DNA of 48,123 nucleotides from DASUHT01 sp038230835 (lineage in GTDB: Bacteria; Actinomycetota; Thermoleophilia; Gaiellales; JAICJC01): the NCBI GenBank assembly GCA_038230835.1, contig JBBRMM010000025.1, positions 1 to 48,123 of the forward strand. Direction: 5' to 3'. The notes under the pieces are model-generated. The model worked only from the letters and a program-made list of their open reading frames with translations, made no database searches and was not told the DNA's origin. A program made the translations under genes and the position numbers. Positions 40,136 through 47,984 of this stretch are shown in pieces (the first letter of the stretch is position 1; each line of letters opens with the position of its first letter).

Positions 40136-40153
40136 CGATCCGGATCGTCGTCG

Positions 40154-40211
40154 TTGACAAGCCCCGCGCAGTAGGATACCGTCCTCGATATTAGCTGAAC
40201 AGCATGTTCAG
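40154..40211 (+). promoter_or_regulatory. Cupin-gene promoter and TetR operator
   Basis: TTGACA (40154-40159), 17-nt spacer and TACCGT (40177-40182). The palindrome CTGAACA-GCA-TGTTCAG at 40195-40211 begins a few bases after the expected transcription start, a roadblock position for a repressor. The divergent TetR gene is the obvious candidate. Confidence 0.6.
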
Positions 40212-40233
40212 TGAAAATGCGAGGAGGAGCGAG

Positions 40234-40668
40234 ATGGCGGTCGTGCACGACATGGAGCTGATCGAGGTGTGGTCGGAGACCGACCCCGAGCGGCACGCGC
40301 GGTTCACCTTCCCGGTGTTCAATCTCACCGGAGCCCGGAGCTCGGCTGTCGTCTACTTCGAGGTCGACCCCGGCAAGCACCTGGGCATGCACAGCGACAG
40401 CGCCGAAGAGGTGGTGTACATCGTCGAGGGTCGTGGTCATGGTGTGGTGGCGGGCGAGCGCGCCGACCTCGAGCCTGGCAGCCTGATCGTGATCCCGGCC
40501 ACCGTGCCGCACGACGTCGTCAACTCCGGCACCGACACGATGCGCGTGATCGGGTTCTTCTCGAGCTCGACAATCGTCAGCGTGTTCGACGATCCGCTGG
40601 CCCCGATCGGCCGGCGCGTGGTCGGCACTCCGCTACCGGAGGAGCAGGCGGTCGTGGCTGCGCGGTAG
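40234..40668 (+). CDS. Cupin domain protein
   Basis: 144 aa, one cupin_2 barrel. The first metal motif is GKHLGMHSDSAEEVVYIVEGRGHGVV, the second IPATVPHDVVNSG. Single-domain cupins of this kind are dioxygenases, isomerases or ligand-binding proteins; the activity is unknown. ATG at 40234 has GAGGAGG 6 nt upstream; the upstream in-frame ATG at 40204 lies within the operator and lacks a ribosome site. Confidence 0.83.
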   Translation: MAVVHDMELIEVWSETDPERHARFTFPVFNLTGARSSAVVYFEVDPGKHLGMHSDSAEEVVYIVEGRGHGVVAGERADLEPGSLIVIPATVPHDVVNSGTDTMRVIGFFSSSTIVSVFDDPLAPIGRRVVGTPLPEEQAVVAAR

Positions 40669-40720
40669 GTCGGGGCGATCGAACCGCGGGACGGGAGGGC
40701 TCGCCAGGTAGGCTTGCCGC

Positions 40721-41248
40721 GTGACGCTCCCCAACTGGATTTCGATCGGCCGCATCCTGCTCATCCCCGTCTTCATGGTCGTCCTTCTGGGGCGCTTGCC
40801 GGGCGGCGATTACCTGGCGGTGGGGGTGTTCGCGCTGGCGGCCGTGACCGACAAGCTGGACGGCTACCTGGCCCGGACGCGCAACTCGACGTCGACCTTC
40901 GGCGTCTTCCTCGACCCGCTCGCCGACAAGCTGCTGGTGTCCGCGGCGCTGATCTCGCTGGTCGAGCTCGACCGCGTGGCGGCCTGGGTGGCGATGGTGA
41001 TCATCGCTCGCGAGTTCATGGTCAGCGGTCTGCGCATGGTGGCGGCCAGCCAGGAGCGCGTGATCGCCGCATCGCAGTGGGGCAAGCTGAAGACGGTCGT
41101 GCAGGTGATCGCGATCATGGCGCTGATCATCGACTCGCCGCCGCACCTGGCGACCACGGTGCTTGTGGCGGTCGCGGTGGCGATCACGGTGTGGTCGGGA
41201 ATCGACTACTTCATCGACGCGCGCGACGTGTTGCGCACTCAGCCGTGA
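40721..41248 (+). CDS. pgsA: CDP-diacylglycerol--glycerol-3-phosphate 3-phosphatidyltransferase
   Basis: 175 aa integral membrane enzyme making phosphatidylglycerol-phosphate. The CDP-alcohol phosphotransferase signature D-G-x2-A-R-x8-G-x3-D-x3-D is complete in LDGYLARTRNSTSTFGVFLDPLADK. The GTG start lies 6 nt after a -10 TAGGCT (leaderless). It overlaps plsY by GTGA, so two steps of phospholipid synthesis are coexpressed. Confidence 0.93.
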   Translation: MTLPNWISIGRILLIPVFMVVLLGRLPGGDYLAVGVFALAAVTDKLDGYLARTRNSTSTFGVFLDPLADKLLVSAALISLVELDRVAAWVAMVIIAREFMVSGLRMVAASQERVIAASQWGKLKTVVQVIAIMALIIDSPPHLATTVLVAVAVAITVWSGIDYFIDARDVLRTQP

Positions 41249-41868
41249 TCGGGCCGGCGGTGATGGTGGCGGTCGGCTATCTGCTCGGGTCGATTCCGTT
41301 CGGATATCTGGCCGGGTGGCTGCGCGGCGTCGATCTTCGCGGCGAGGGCAGCGGCAACACCGGCGCCACCAATGCGATCCGCGTGCTGGGCCCCAAGCTG
41401 GGTGTGCCGGTGCTGGTGCTCGACCTGCTCAAGGGCGTCGGCGCGGTGGTGATCGCCGAGACGGCGGTCGGCGGCGTTGGGGTGGCGGTGGTGGCCGCGG
41501 CCGCGGCCATGCTCGGGCACACGTTTCCGCTGTTCCTGGGCTTCGGTGGGGGGAAGGGGGTCGCCACCGGCTGCGGGGCAACCCTGGCTCTGGCACCGAT
41601 CGTCGGCGTGCTGTCTGTTCCCGTGTGGATCGGCGTGTCGCTGCTCACCGGGTACATCTCGGTGGGCTCGCTGGTGACGGCGGTGGCGATCCCCTCGATG
41701 GCGTTTGCGTTCGACGAGCCCTGGCAGGTGAAGGCCTTCTTGCTCGGCGGTTCGGCACTCGTGTTCTGGCGCCACCGAGCGAACATCGCCCGGCTTCGCT
41801 CCCATACCGAAAACCGGATCAACCTGCGTGACTGGTGGGAGCGGCGGGCGGCCGCGCGGGCGGGCTGA
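41245..41868 (+). CDS. plsY: Acyl-phosphate:glycerol-3-phosphate acyltransferase
   Basis: 207 aa membrane protein that acylates position 1 of glycerol-3-phosphate using acyl-phosphate. Signatures: GYLLGSIPFGYLAG, the GSGNTGATNAIRVLG motif, DLLKG, HTFPLFLGFGGGKGVATGCG and FWRHRANIARL. The length is normal. GTG start overlapping pgsA. Confidence 0.95.
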   Translation: MIGPAVMVAVGYLLGSIPFGYLAGWLRGVDLRGEGSGNTGATNAIRVLGPKLGVPVLVLDLLKGVGAVVIAETAVGGVGVAVVAAAAAMLGHTFPLFLGFGGGKGVATGCGATLALAPIVGVLSVPVWIGVSLLTGYISVGSLVTAVAIPSMAFAFDEPWQVKAFLLGGSALVFWRHRANIARLRSHTENRINLRDWWERRAAARAG

Positions 41869-41882
41869 TCAGCCGGGGGTGA

Positions 41883-42748
41883 CTACCCCGGTGGCTCCAG
41901 TTCGAGCGCCCGTGCCGCCCACGGCAGCGCGGTTCGCAGCTGCGCCAGTTGCACCCCGCGCACGCCTGGCGCGGCCTCGATGGGCGGAAGCCCCGCCTGG
42001 GCTGCGAAGTAGCCGGCGACCAGCGCTGCCAATTCGGGCGCGTCGGGAAGGATCGCCTCGGGCGCCGGTCCGCCTTCGGCATGCAGGCTCGGCAGCCATC
42101 CGGCGAGCTCGAGCTGCGGGTTCCCGCGCATCGTCCAGTTCCAGTCCACCAGCAGCGCCCGCCCGTCGTGCAGGCAGAGGTTGTCGCTGCGCACGTCGAA
42201 GTGCAGCAGTGCTTCGCCGTCGAGTTGGGCGCGCGCCGCTGCGGCGATGAGCTCGTCCAGGTGCGCCTCGAGCCAACCGGCAGAGCAGACGCCGAGTGAG
42301 AGCAGCGGCTCGGGTCGGCCGCCACGTCTGGCCACAGGGAGAGATCGCCTCGGCTGGCCTCGGCCGATGCGGCCCACGCCGGCGGGGCGGTGGCGGCGAT
42401 CTCGGCGAGCGCGGCACGCACCGCCTCGACATCACCGGCTCGCCACGGCGGCGGCCAGTGCCGGCCGCTCAGATCCTCGATCACGAGCAACGGACGGTGC
42501 CCGTCGTCGTCCCACGCCAGCAGCTCGGGCAGAAACGATCCGGCGATGTCCGTGTACGCGCGGTGCTCTGCGCGGAGGTAGTCCGCAGTGTCGTCGGTCG
42601 AGGCCAGCTTGACGAACGCCGTGCGACCGTCGACCAGGCCGACCACCGATCGCACAGCGATCGAGTAGCCCCCGCTGACCTGTCGCGCGGAGGCCACCGC
42701 GGCGCCCAGCAGCCGCCCGACGCGGGCAGCCGTGGGCTCGTCGATCAC
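41883..42748 (-). pseudogene. APH-fold phosphotransferase disrupted by a frameshift
   Basis: The first half (GTG at 42748; LLVIEDLSGRHW, then SLWPDVAADP) and the second half (EPLLSLGVCSAGWLEAHL, HFDVRSDNLCLHDGRALLVDWNW, stop TAG at 41883) belong to one APH-type kinase in two frames. Restoring one G near 42311 would join them as VAADPEPLLSL. The catalytic loop HFDVRSDN and metal Asp (VDW) are intact in the second half. It overlaps folE2 by GTGA. Either a real disabling mutation or a sequencing/assembly error; the preserved motifs suggest it is recent. Substrate unknown. Confidence 0.75.
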
Positions 42749-43713
42749 CCCTCGAGCCAGGCCCGCGCCGTGGTATGTCGGGACGCGCCCTCGGCGCCCT
42801 CGAGGTCGGCCCGCAGCTCGCTGACCAGTCCGTGCCGTTCGGCCAGCACGTCGTGGTTGTGGATGGTCTCGAAGTTGACCTGGCGGGCGAGCACGAAGCA
42901 GCCGTCGGTGAGGTCGGCGTAGTGCTCGAGCGTCCCGGCCACCATCAGCCGCACCGAGTCCTCGACGAAGCGCGGATGCAGGTGTGCCTGCTCGACCACG
43001 TGCAGCTCGTCAGGGCGTTTCAGCAGCTCGAACACCGGCGCGCTCATCGAGCGCTCGGCGATCCCGATCAGGTCGCGGGCGTCGATCGGCCGCTTGGTGC
43101 CGATCAGGAGCGTCGCCTCGGCGCGCTGGTTGTGGGTGGCGGCCGGCAGCAGGTCGAAGATCTCGGCCCGCTGGTGGTCGTCGTAGCCCGCCTCGGCCAG
43201 CCGCTCGGCGGCTCGCTCGCGGACCAGGCCCTGAGCGCACGGGCAGGCGTTGAGGCCGCGCACCTGCACGCCCACCATCCTGCGGGAGGTGCGGCCGTTG
43301 ACGAGCGCCTGCCCGAGCAGGTGGTAGATCTCCTGGGTGGGCAGGTCGGTGACCGGCGTTCGGCGGGTGACCGGGAACTTGGCGGTGATCGTGACCTCCG
43401 AGCGCACCGCCTGCTGCCGCTCGACGACCTGGGCGGCGATGTGCTCGGCCAGATCCTCCACGTGCAGCGCCTCGCCGATCACCACCTGGTCGATCGCCTC
43501 GGCCACCGTCTCGGGGAAGCGCGACATGTGCACGCCCTTCTGGCCCGGGTCGAGATCGACGAAGCAGTCGATGTCGGCGTAGTACAGCAGCTCGGTGCCG
43601 GCGTGGGCGATCCGGATCACCTTCTGCACGCCGGTCACCCCCGCTCGGGTGAGCGCCAGGTGAACGTCCGGAGCGGCTGCCTGCAGATCCTGGGTGAAGG
43701 TCGTCTCGGTCAT
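42745..43713 (-). CDS. folE2: GTP cyclohydrolase FolE2 (MptA/GCYH-IB type)
   Basis: 322 aa. FolE2 catalyses the first step of folate synthesis (GTP to dihydroneopterin triphosphate), replacing FolE. Metal-binding and catalytic residues fit the family: GVHMSRFPE, NACPCAQG (catalytic Cys), THNQRAEA, HPRFVEDSVR and FETIHNHD. ATG 6 nt after -10 TAGGAT (leaderless). Coupled to the downstream disrupted kinase. Confidence 0.94.
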   Translation of the reverse strand: MTETTFTQDLQAAAPDVHLALTRAGVTGVQKVIRIAHAGTELLYYADIDCFVDLDPGQKGVHMSRFPETVAEAIDQVVIGEALHVEDLAEHIAAQVVERQQAVRSEVTITAKFPVTRRTPVTDLPTQEIYHLLGQALVNGRTSRRMVGVQVRGLNACPCAQGLVRERAAERLAEAGYDDHQRAEIFDLLPAATHNQRAEATLLIGTKRPIDARDLIGIAERSMSAPVFELLKRPDELHVVEQAHLHPRFVEDSVRLMVAGTLEHYADLTDGCFVLARQVNFETIHNHDVLAERHGLVSELRADLEGAEGASRHTTARAWLEG

Positions 43714-43741
43714 GGCCGAATCCTAGCCGCGTCGTAGGTGA

Positions 43742-44584
43742 TCACTCGCGCAGCAGCCGTGACAGCCGACGGTCGGCGAGGGGCTCTCCGCCGGTCTGGC
43801 AGACGGCGCAATAGAACACGGTGTACTCGTCGAAGGAGACGGTGCGGATCGGATCGCCGCAGCGCGGGCAGGGCCGCCCTGCGCGATCGTGGACGGCGTA
43901 GCCGCGGTCGGCCTTGGTGGTCAGGCCGGCGTCCGACAGCGGCACCAGCCGCTGCACCGCCGCGCTCAGGACGCCCACGATCGCGGTGTGCAGGCGCTCG
44001 ACATCGCTCGTTCCGAGCGTCGCCGACCGCATGTAGGGCGAGAGCATGGCGGCGTGCAGGATCTCGTTCGCAAACGCCCGCCCGATGCCTGCGACCGCCC
44101 GTTGGTCGCGCAGCCACCCGTGCAGCTGGTGCGGTCGCTCGCGGAGTGAGGCCGCCAGCACGTCGACGGTGAAGGCGGCGTCGAGCGGCTCCGGGCCCAG
44201 GTGCGCGGTCTCGGCGGCGAGCTGCTGCGGCGTCCACAGCCACGCCCCGGCTCGCCGTTTGGAGCCGGTCTCGGTCACCACCAGCTCCAGTCCCGATTCG
44301 AACACGATCGCCAGCACCGCGCTCTTCGGCCGCTTGCGGCCCACCAGTGTCCGCCCGGCACTCATCAGGTGCACCGCCAGCGTGGTGCCGTCGGTGGCGG
44401 TGAAGAGCAGCCGCTTGGCCCGCCGTCCGATCGCATCGAAGCGCTGTCCCACCAGCGACCCAAGCGGCGGTTCGATGGTCTTTACGGTGGCGAAGTGCGC
44501 CACCGGTACGCCTGCGATCGGCTCGGCGGTGAGCCGCGCACTCTGGGCGATCACAAACGCCTCCAGCTCTGGTAGCTCGGGCAT
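43742..44584 (-). CDS. mutM: Formamidopyrimidine-DNA glycosylase family (Fpg/Nei)
   Basis: 280 aa. It begins MPELPE, with catalytic Pro and Glu. GRRAKRLLF supplies the conserved Lys, GIGRAFANEIL matches the H2TH element, and the C-terminal zinc finger is CPRCGDPIRTV to YCAVCQTGG (C-x2-C ... C-x2-C). It excises oxidised purines or pyrimidines; the exact Fpg versus Nei subtype is unresolved. ATG at 44584 is 7 nt after TAGCAT (leaderless). The -10 overlaps that of the divergent asparaginase gene. Confidence 0.87.
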   Translation of the reverse strand: MPELPELEAFVIAQSARLTAEPIAGVPVAHFATVKTIEPPLGSLVGQRFDAIGRRAKRLLFTATDGTTLAVHLMSAGRTLVGRKRPKSAVLAIVFESGLELVVTETGSKRRAGAWLWTPQQLAAETAHLGPEPLDAAFTVDVLAASLRERPHQLHGWLRDQRAVAGIGRAFANEILHAAMLSPYMRSATLGTSDVERLHTAIVGVLSAAVQRLVPLSDAGLTTKADRGYAVHDRAGRPCPRCGDPIRTVSFDEYTVFYCAVCQTGGEPLADRRLSRLLRE

Positions 44585-44590
44585 TCCTGC

Positions 44591-44597
44591 GATGCTA
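44591..44597. promoter_or_regulatory. Overlapping divergent -10 elements (fpg / asparaginase)
   Basis: The 7-bp sequence GATGCTA contains TAGCAT on the minus strand (7 nt before the fpg ATG) and GATGCT on the plus strand (7 nt before the asparaginase ATG). The sod/SDR promoter at 34194-34200 uses the nearly identical TATGCTA in the same back-to-back way. Confidence 0.45.
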
Positions 44598-44603
44598 CCG
44601 CCG

Positions 44604-45536
44604 ATGGCGACCGATCCCGCAACCGTCGAGGTGACCCGCGGCCCGCTCGTCGAGAGCCGGCACGCGGTGCACGTGGCGGTGGCGCGGGCGGACGGCTCGC
44701 TGGTGGCGTACGCCGGCGACCCCGATCGCCTGACCACCATGCGCTCGTGCGCCAAGCCGTGGCAGGCGCAGCCGCTGGTCGCGGGCGGCGGGCTGGAGCA
44801 GTTCGGGCTCGACGACCGCACCCTGGCAGTCATGTGTGCGTCGCATGCGGGCCTCGATCTGCACGCCGCGGCCGTGGGTCGGGGGCTGGAGGCGATCGGG
44901 CTCACCGCCGGTGCCCTGCGAAACACACTCGGCGACGAGGAGAGCCGGCTGCGCCACAACTGCTCGGGGAACCACCTCGCGTTCCTGGCGCTGTCGGTTC
45001 TGCACGGCTGGGACACGGACACCTACAAGCTGCCCGAGCACCCCTCCCAGCAGGCTGCGCTGGCGGCGGTGTGCGCAGCGGCGGGCGTGCACGAAAGCGA
45101 CGTGATGACCTGCACCGACGGCTGCGGGGTTGTCGCGTTCGGTCTCCCGCTGGCAGTGCAGGCCGCCATGTACGCGCGCTTGCCGGACTCGCTACCGCGT
45201 CAGTTCGGGGCGATGCGCGAGCACCCCGAGCAGGTGCGCGGCCCCGGAGAGTTCGACACCGAGCTGATGCGGTCGGTCTCCGGATGCGTGGCCAAGGGCG
45301 GCGCAGAGGGGCTCGGCTGCGTTGGGCTGGCCGAGGCGGGGCTGGGCGTCGCGGCCCGGGCCGAGGACGGCGCTCATCGCGCGGTCGAGCCGGTGCTGGT
45401 GGCGGTGATCGGAGAACTGCTGGGCTGGTCGGCCGCTCCGGAGGCACTCGGCAGCTTCGCGGTACCGGCCGTGCGCAACAGTCTCGACGCCCGCGTCGGG
45501 GAGCTGCGCGCACGTGTCCGACTGCACACGATGTGA
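44604..45536 (+). CDS. ansA: Asparaginase, thermolabile/rhizobial type (asparaginase II family)
   Basis: 310 aa. It matches the PF06089-type asparaginases, unrelated to E. coli AnsA/B. Motifs: EVTRGPLVESRHAVHVAVA, MRSCAKPWQAQPL (Ser/Lys pair), MCASHAGLDLH, LRHNCSGNHLAFL and TCTDGCGVVAFGLPL. Reaction: L-asparagine to aspartate plus ammonia, in the cytosol. Start 7 nt after GATGCT. The gene symbol is by analogy; naming in this family varies. Confidence 0.86.
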   Translation: MATDPATVEVTRGPLVESRHAVHVAVARADGSLVAYAGDPDRLTTMRSCAKPWQAQPLVAGGGLEQFGLDDRTLAVMCASHAGLDLHAAAVGRGLEAIGLTAGALRNTLGDEESRLRHNCSGNHLAFLALSVLHGWDTDTYKLPEHPSQQAALAAVCAAAGVHESDVMTCTDGCGVVAFGLPLAVQAAMYARLPDSLPRQFGAMREHPEQVRGPGEFDTELMRSVSGCVAKGGAEGLGCVGLAEAGLGVAARAEDGAHRAVEPVLVAVIGELLGWSAAPEALGSFAVPAVRNSLDARVGELRARVRLHTM

Positions 45537-45589
45537 GAACGCTCTCTGTAGGAGAACGACGGCCGTGAGCGAACCTGGGCGATTCTGGA

Positions 45590-45639
45590 AGGAAAGTTTC
45601 CATCCCCGCCTTTCGACAGGCCAGATCCGGGGTTATACT
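45590..45639 (+). promoter_or_regulatory. rpoD promoter region with palindrome
   Basis: TTCGAC (45612-45617), 16-nt spacer and TATACT (45634-45639), giving a leader of about 115 nt before rpoD. Upstream is an 11-bp palindrome GGAAAGTTTCC (45590-45600). The long leader contrasts with the leaderless genes around it and could carry regulation, but I see no clear structure in it. Confidence 0.5.
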
Positions 45640-45761
45640 CCGCACGTCTGCGAACCACACCACCCCACTGCCGTGCGGAGGATGCTGCTGCATTCGCTCG
45701 TGCGGACAGTGGTGCACCGAGCTTCTCCACCCGTCCACCCACGACGTTATCGAGGGCGCCC

Positions 45762-46850
45762 ATGCTGACCGTCGAGATCTCCCTGCCGGACATCGAGGAA
45801 CTGCGGGCGCTCGTCCAGGAAGGCAACGACAAGGGCTACCTGACCTACGACGAGGTGGCGGCCGCCCTGGAGGAGATCGAGCTCACCAAGGAGCAGCTCG
45901 AGGACTTCTACACCTACCTGCTCGACCACAACATCGAGCTTTTGGATGCGGAGTCGCGCCAGACCGCGACCCAGGATGCGGTGCTGCACGGGGAGAAGGC
46001 GCCCGAGCTCGACCTGACCGTCGAGCCCAGCCTCGACTCGCTGCGACTGTACCTGCGGGAGATCGGCAAGGTGTCGCTCTTGACCGCCGACCAGGAGGTC
46101 AGCCTGGCCAAGCGCATCGAGCGCGGCGACATGCTGGCCAAGCAGCAGATGATCGAGGCCAACCTCCGTCTGGTGGTCTCGATCGCCAAGGGCTATCTGG
46201 GGCGTGGGCTGTCGTTCCTCGACCTGATCCAGGAGGGCAGCCTGGGCCTGATCCGCGCGGTGGAGAAGTTCGACTACCGCAAGGGCTACAAGTTTTCGAC
46301 CTACGCCACGTGGTGGATCCGCCAGGCCGTCACCCGGGCCATTGCCGACAAGGCGCGCACCATCCGGATCCCGGTGCACATGGTCGAGAAGCTGAACCGG
46401 GTGGTGCACATCGAGCGCCAGTTGGTGCAACGGCTGGGCCGTGAGCCGCGCCCGGAGGAGATCGCCTTCGAGCTCGCGATGACCGCCGACGAGGTGCGCG
46501 ACATCCTGCGCATGGCCCAGCTCCCGGTCAGCTTGGAGAAGCCGATCGGCGAGGAGGAGGAGTCCGAGCTGGGCGACTTCGTGCAGGACGAGCAGGCCGA
46601 GAGCCCGTTCGACACGGCGACCACGACGCTTCGCCGGGAGGACATCGAGCGCGCGCTCGACTCGCTGCCCGAGCGCGAGCGCAAGGTCATCGAGCTCCGC
46701 TTCGGTCTCAAGGGCGAGCAGCCCTACACGCTCGAGGAGGTGGGGCGAGCCTTCGGCGTCACCCGCGAGCGGATCCGCCAGATCGAGAACAACACGCTGA
46801 AGAAGCTCGAAGGCCTGCCCGAGGCGCAGGCCCTGCGTAACGCCGACTGA
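45762..46850 (+). CDS. rpoD: RNA polymerase sigma factor RpoD/SigA (primary sigma-70)
   Basis: 362 aa. A short acidic region 1.1 comes first (LPDIEELRALVQEGNDKGYLT ...), then region 1.2 (LRLYLREIGKVSLLTADQEV), region 2 (NLRLVVSIAKGYLGRGLSFLDLIQEG, FSTYATWWIRQAVTRAI), region 3, and region 4 with LRFGLKGEQPYTLEEVGRAFGVTRERIRQIE. It lacks the long spacer of proteobacterial RpoD. It directs core RNA polymerase to -35/-10 promoters such as those noted here. A tRNA-Tyr gene follows 39 nt after the stop. Confidence 0.96.
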   Translation: MLTVEISLPDIEELRALVQEGNDKGYLTYDEVAAALEEIELTKEQLEDFYTYLLDHNIELLDAESRQTATQDAVLHGEKAPELDLTVEPSLDSLRLYLREIGKVSLLTADQEVSLAKRIERGDMLAKQQMIEANLRLVVSIAKGYLGRGLSFLDLIQEGSLGLIRAVEKFDYRKGYKFSTYATWWIRQAVTRAIADKARTIRIPVHMVEKLNRVVHIERQLVQRLGREPRPEEIAFELAMTADEVRDILRMAQLPVSLEKPIGEEEESELGDFVQDEQAESPFDTATTTLRREDIERALDSLPERERKVIELRFGLKGEQPYTLEEVGRAFGVTRERIRQIENNTLKKLEGLPEAQALRNAD

Positions 46851-46889
46851 ACCTGGGTTGGGAGCGCGGCAGTACAATCGGCGGTGCCC

Positions 46890-46971
46890 GGGAGGGTGTC
46901 CGAGTGGTTAAAGGAGACGGGCTGTAAACCCGTTGGCTCTGCCTACAGAGGTTCGAATCCTCTCCCTCCCA
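46890..46971 (+). tRNA. tRNA-Tyr (GTA anticodon)
   Basis: Cloverleaf: acceptor GGGAGGG (46890-46896) with CCCTCCC (46964-46970) and discriminator A; D-arm GTCCGAGTGGTTAAAGGA; anticodon stem/loop with GTA at 46924-46926; a class II long variable arm; and T-arm AGAGGTTCGAATCCTCT. CCA is not encoded. A -10 TACAAT (46873-46878) lies just upstream. Confidence 0.96.
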
Positions 46972-47376
46972 TCGTCGTTCATGCAGTTCCAGTCGGGATG
47001 CTTCCACGCGTGACGATCTGCGCCGTTCGTGTCGCGGGATGACGCGCCCCGACCCGACCGACTGGCTCGGCTGCCGGCGAACGAGCGAGGCCGAAGCGGC
47101 CCGCACCTCCGAGTAGACGGCGGACGGGCCTCGAAAAGGTCCCTACAGCGTGACCTCGCTCGGCCACCCCGTGATCGCCCGCGTCGCCGTCGCCCGCGCT
47201 CCGCGGCAGATCCGGTCGCATGTTGAGCGCGTGGGACATCGACAACGCGCTTGACCGTTTGCGAACTGTTGGCTTTGGTGGTAGCATTTGATGCAAGCGC
47301 CCCAAAGATCTCGGCGTGGTTTGCTGGCTCTAGCCCACTGGTCGGTGTGCGTTGCGTACCGCTAGCGGAGGTCACG
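46972..47376. other. Non-coding stretch after tRNA-Tyr, with one probable promoter
   Basis: I see no credible gene in this 405-nt stretch. Base composition changes along it from very GC-rich to more mixed after about 47230. A promoter-like TTGCGA (47259-47264), 17-nt spacer and TAGCAT (47282-47287) would start a transcript near 47294 that leads into the short ORFs downstream with an ~83-nt leader. Confidence 0.45.
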
Positions 47377-47688
47377 ATGAACCAGCAAGCAGACGGCTTT
47401 GGTGTTTACGAGAGCGGCCACGATGGGGCGTACTCGTTACTGGTCGAACTGCTGACGGTGCGTAGCCGGGAGACGGCGCCGACCGTCCTGACCGTGCCTG
47501 TGTCGCAACGTCACTCACTCGGGCGTCGGCCCGCAGTCAAACCGTCGCAGCCCAGGAGTGGGCGCCACGGCCGGCCCTACAGGAGAGCTGATCATGCTGA
47601 TCGAAATTCTCGTGGTCTTGGCCATCATCGCGCTGGCCGTGTTCATCTTGCGCCGAGTGATCGCGTAGTGGTCGTGTATTCAAACTGA
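47377..47688 (+). CDS. Doubtful hypothetical ORF
   Basis: 103 aa starting MNQQADGFGVYESGHDG, with GGAGG 5 nt before the ATG and a plausible promoter upstream. The first ~50 residues look protein-like; the second half is Arg/His-rich and low-quality, and overlaps in another frame a better-looking 24-residue membrane ORF. It could be a truncated or frameshifted small gene. No family recognised. Confidence 0.3.
   Translation: MNQQADGFGVYESGHDGAYSLLVELLTVRSRETAPTVLTVPVSQRHSLGRRPAVKPSQPRSGRHGRPYRRADHADRNSRGLGHHRAGRVHLAPSDRVVVVYSN
47594..47668 (+). CDS. 24-residue membrane microprotein
   Basis: Encodes MLIEILVVLAIIALAVFILR followed by four residues: one hydrophobic helix with a short basic end, the form of many bacterial membrane microproteins. 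AGGAG lies 8 nt before the ATG. It overlaps the doubtful ORF at 47377-47688 in another frame and is the more believable of the two. Confidence 0.45.
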   Translation: MLIEILVVLAIIALAVFILRRVIA

Positions 47689-47756
47689 TTGACGATCGCT
47701 CGGAATCGCCGAGCGTCACACGCCGAGAGCTCTCGGTGTGGGAGGGAGTGTTAGGT

Positions 47757-47978
47757 ATGAGGATCGGTATCGCACTGATATTGGGGGCGGCTGGCGCGAT
47801 TTTGCGATTCGCTGTTGAGCCAAGCCTGCGTGTCGCAGGGACGTTCGTGAACTGGGACATCGTGGGGGACATCCTCATGGTGGCTGGAATCGTTGGCATC
47901 CTTTTCAGCATTCTGGCGATGGCGACAGCCAGTAGACGAACGACAACGACTGTTGGGACGACGCCCGGAGAAGCTTAG
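47757..47978 (+). CDS. Small two-helix membrane protein, DUF6458-like
   Basis: 73 aa: GIALILGAAGAILRFAV (helix 1), then NWDIVGDILMVAGIVGILFSILAMA (helix 2) and a Thr-rich tail. The spacing of the GAILRFAV and GxILMVAGIVG motifs is that of short actinobacterial membrane proteins of the DUF6458 type, of unknown function. ATG at 47757 chosen, with GGAGGG 10 nt upstream. Confidence 0.68.
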   Translation: MRIGIALILGAAGAILRFAVEPSLRVAGTFVNWDIVGDILMVAGIVGILFSILAMATASRRTTTTVGTTPGEA

Positions 47979-47984
47979 TGGTCG

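Noticed and set aside
46908..47375. Minus-strand ORF ending in a peptide like ERIRTSVGRANGFTARLL
   Set aside because: This is the well-known spurious translation of a tRNA gene, here tRNA-Tyr in antisense.
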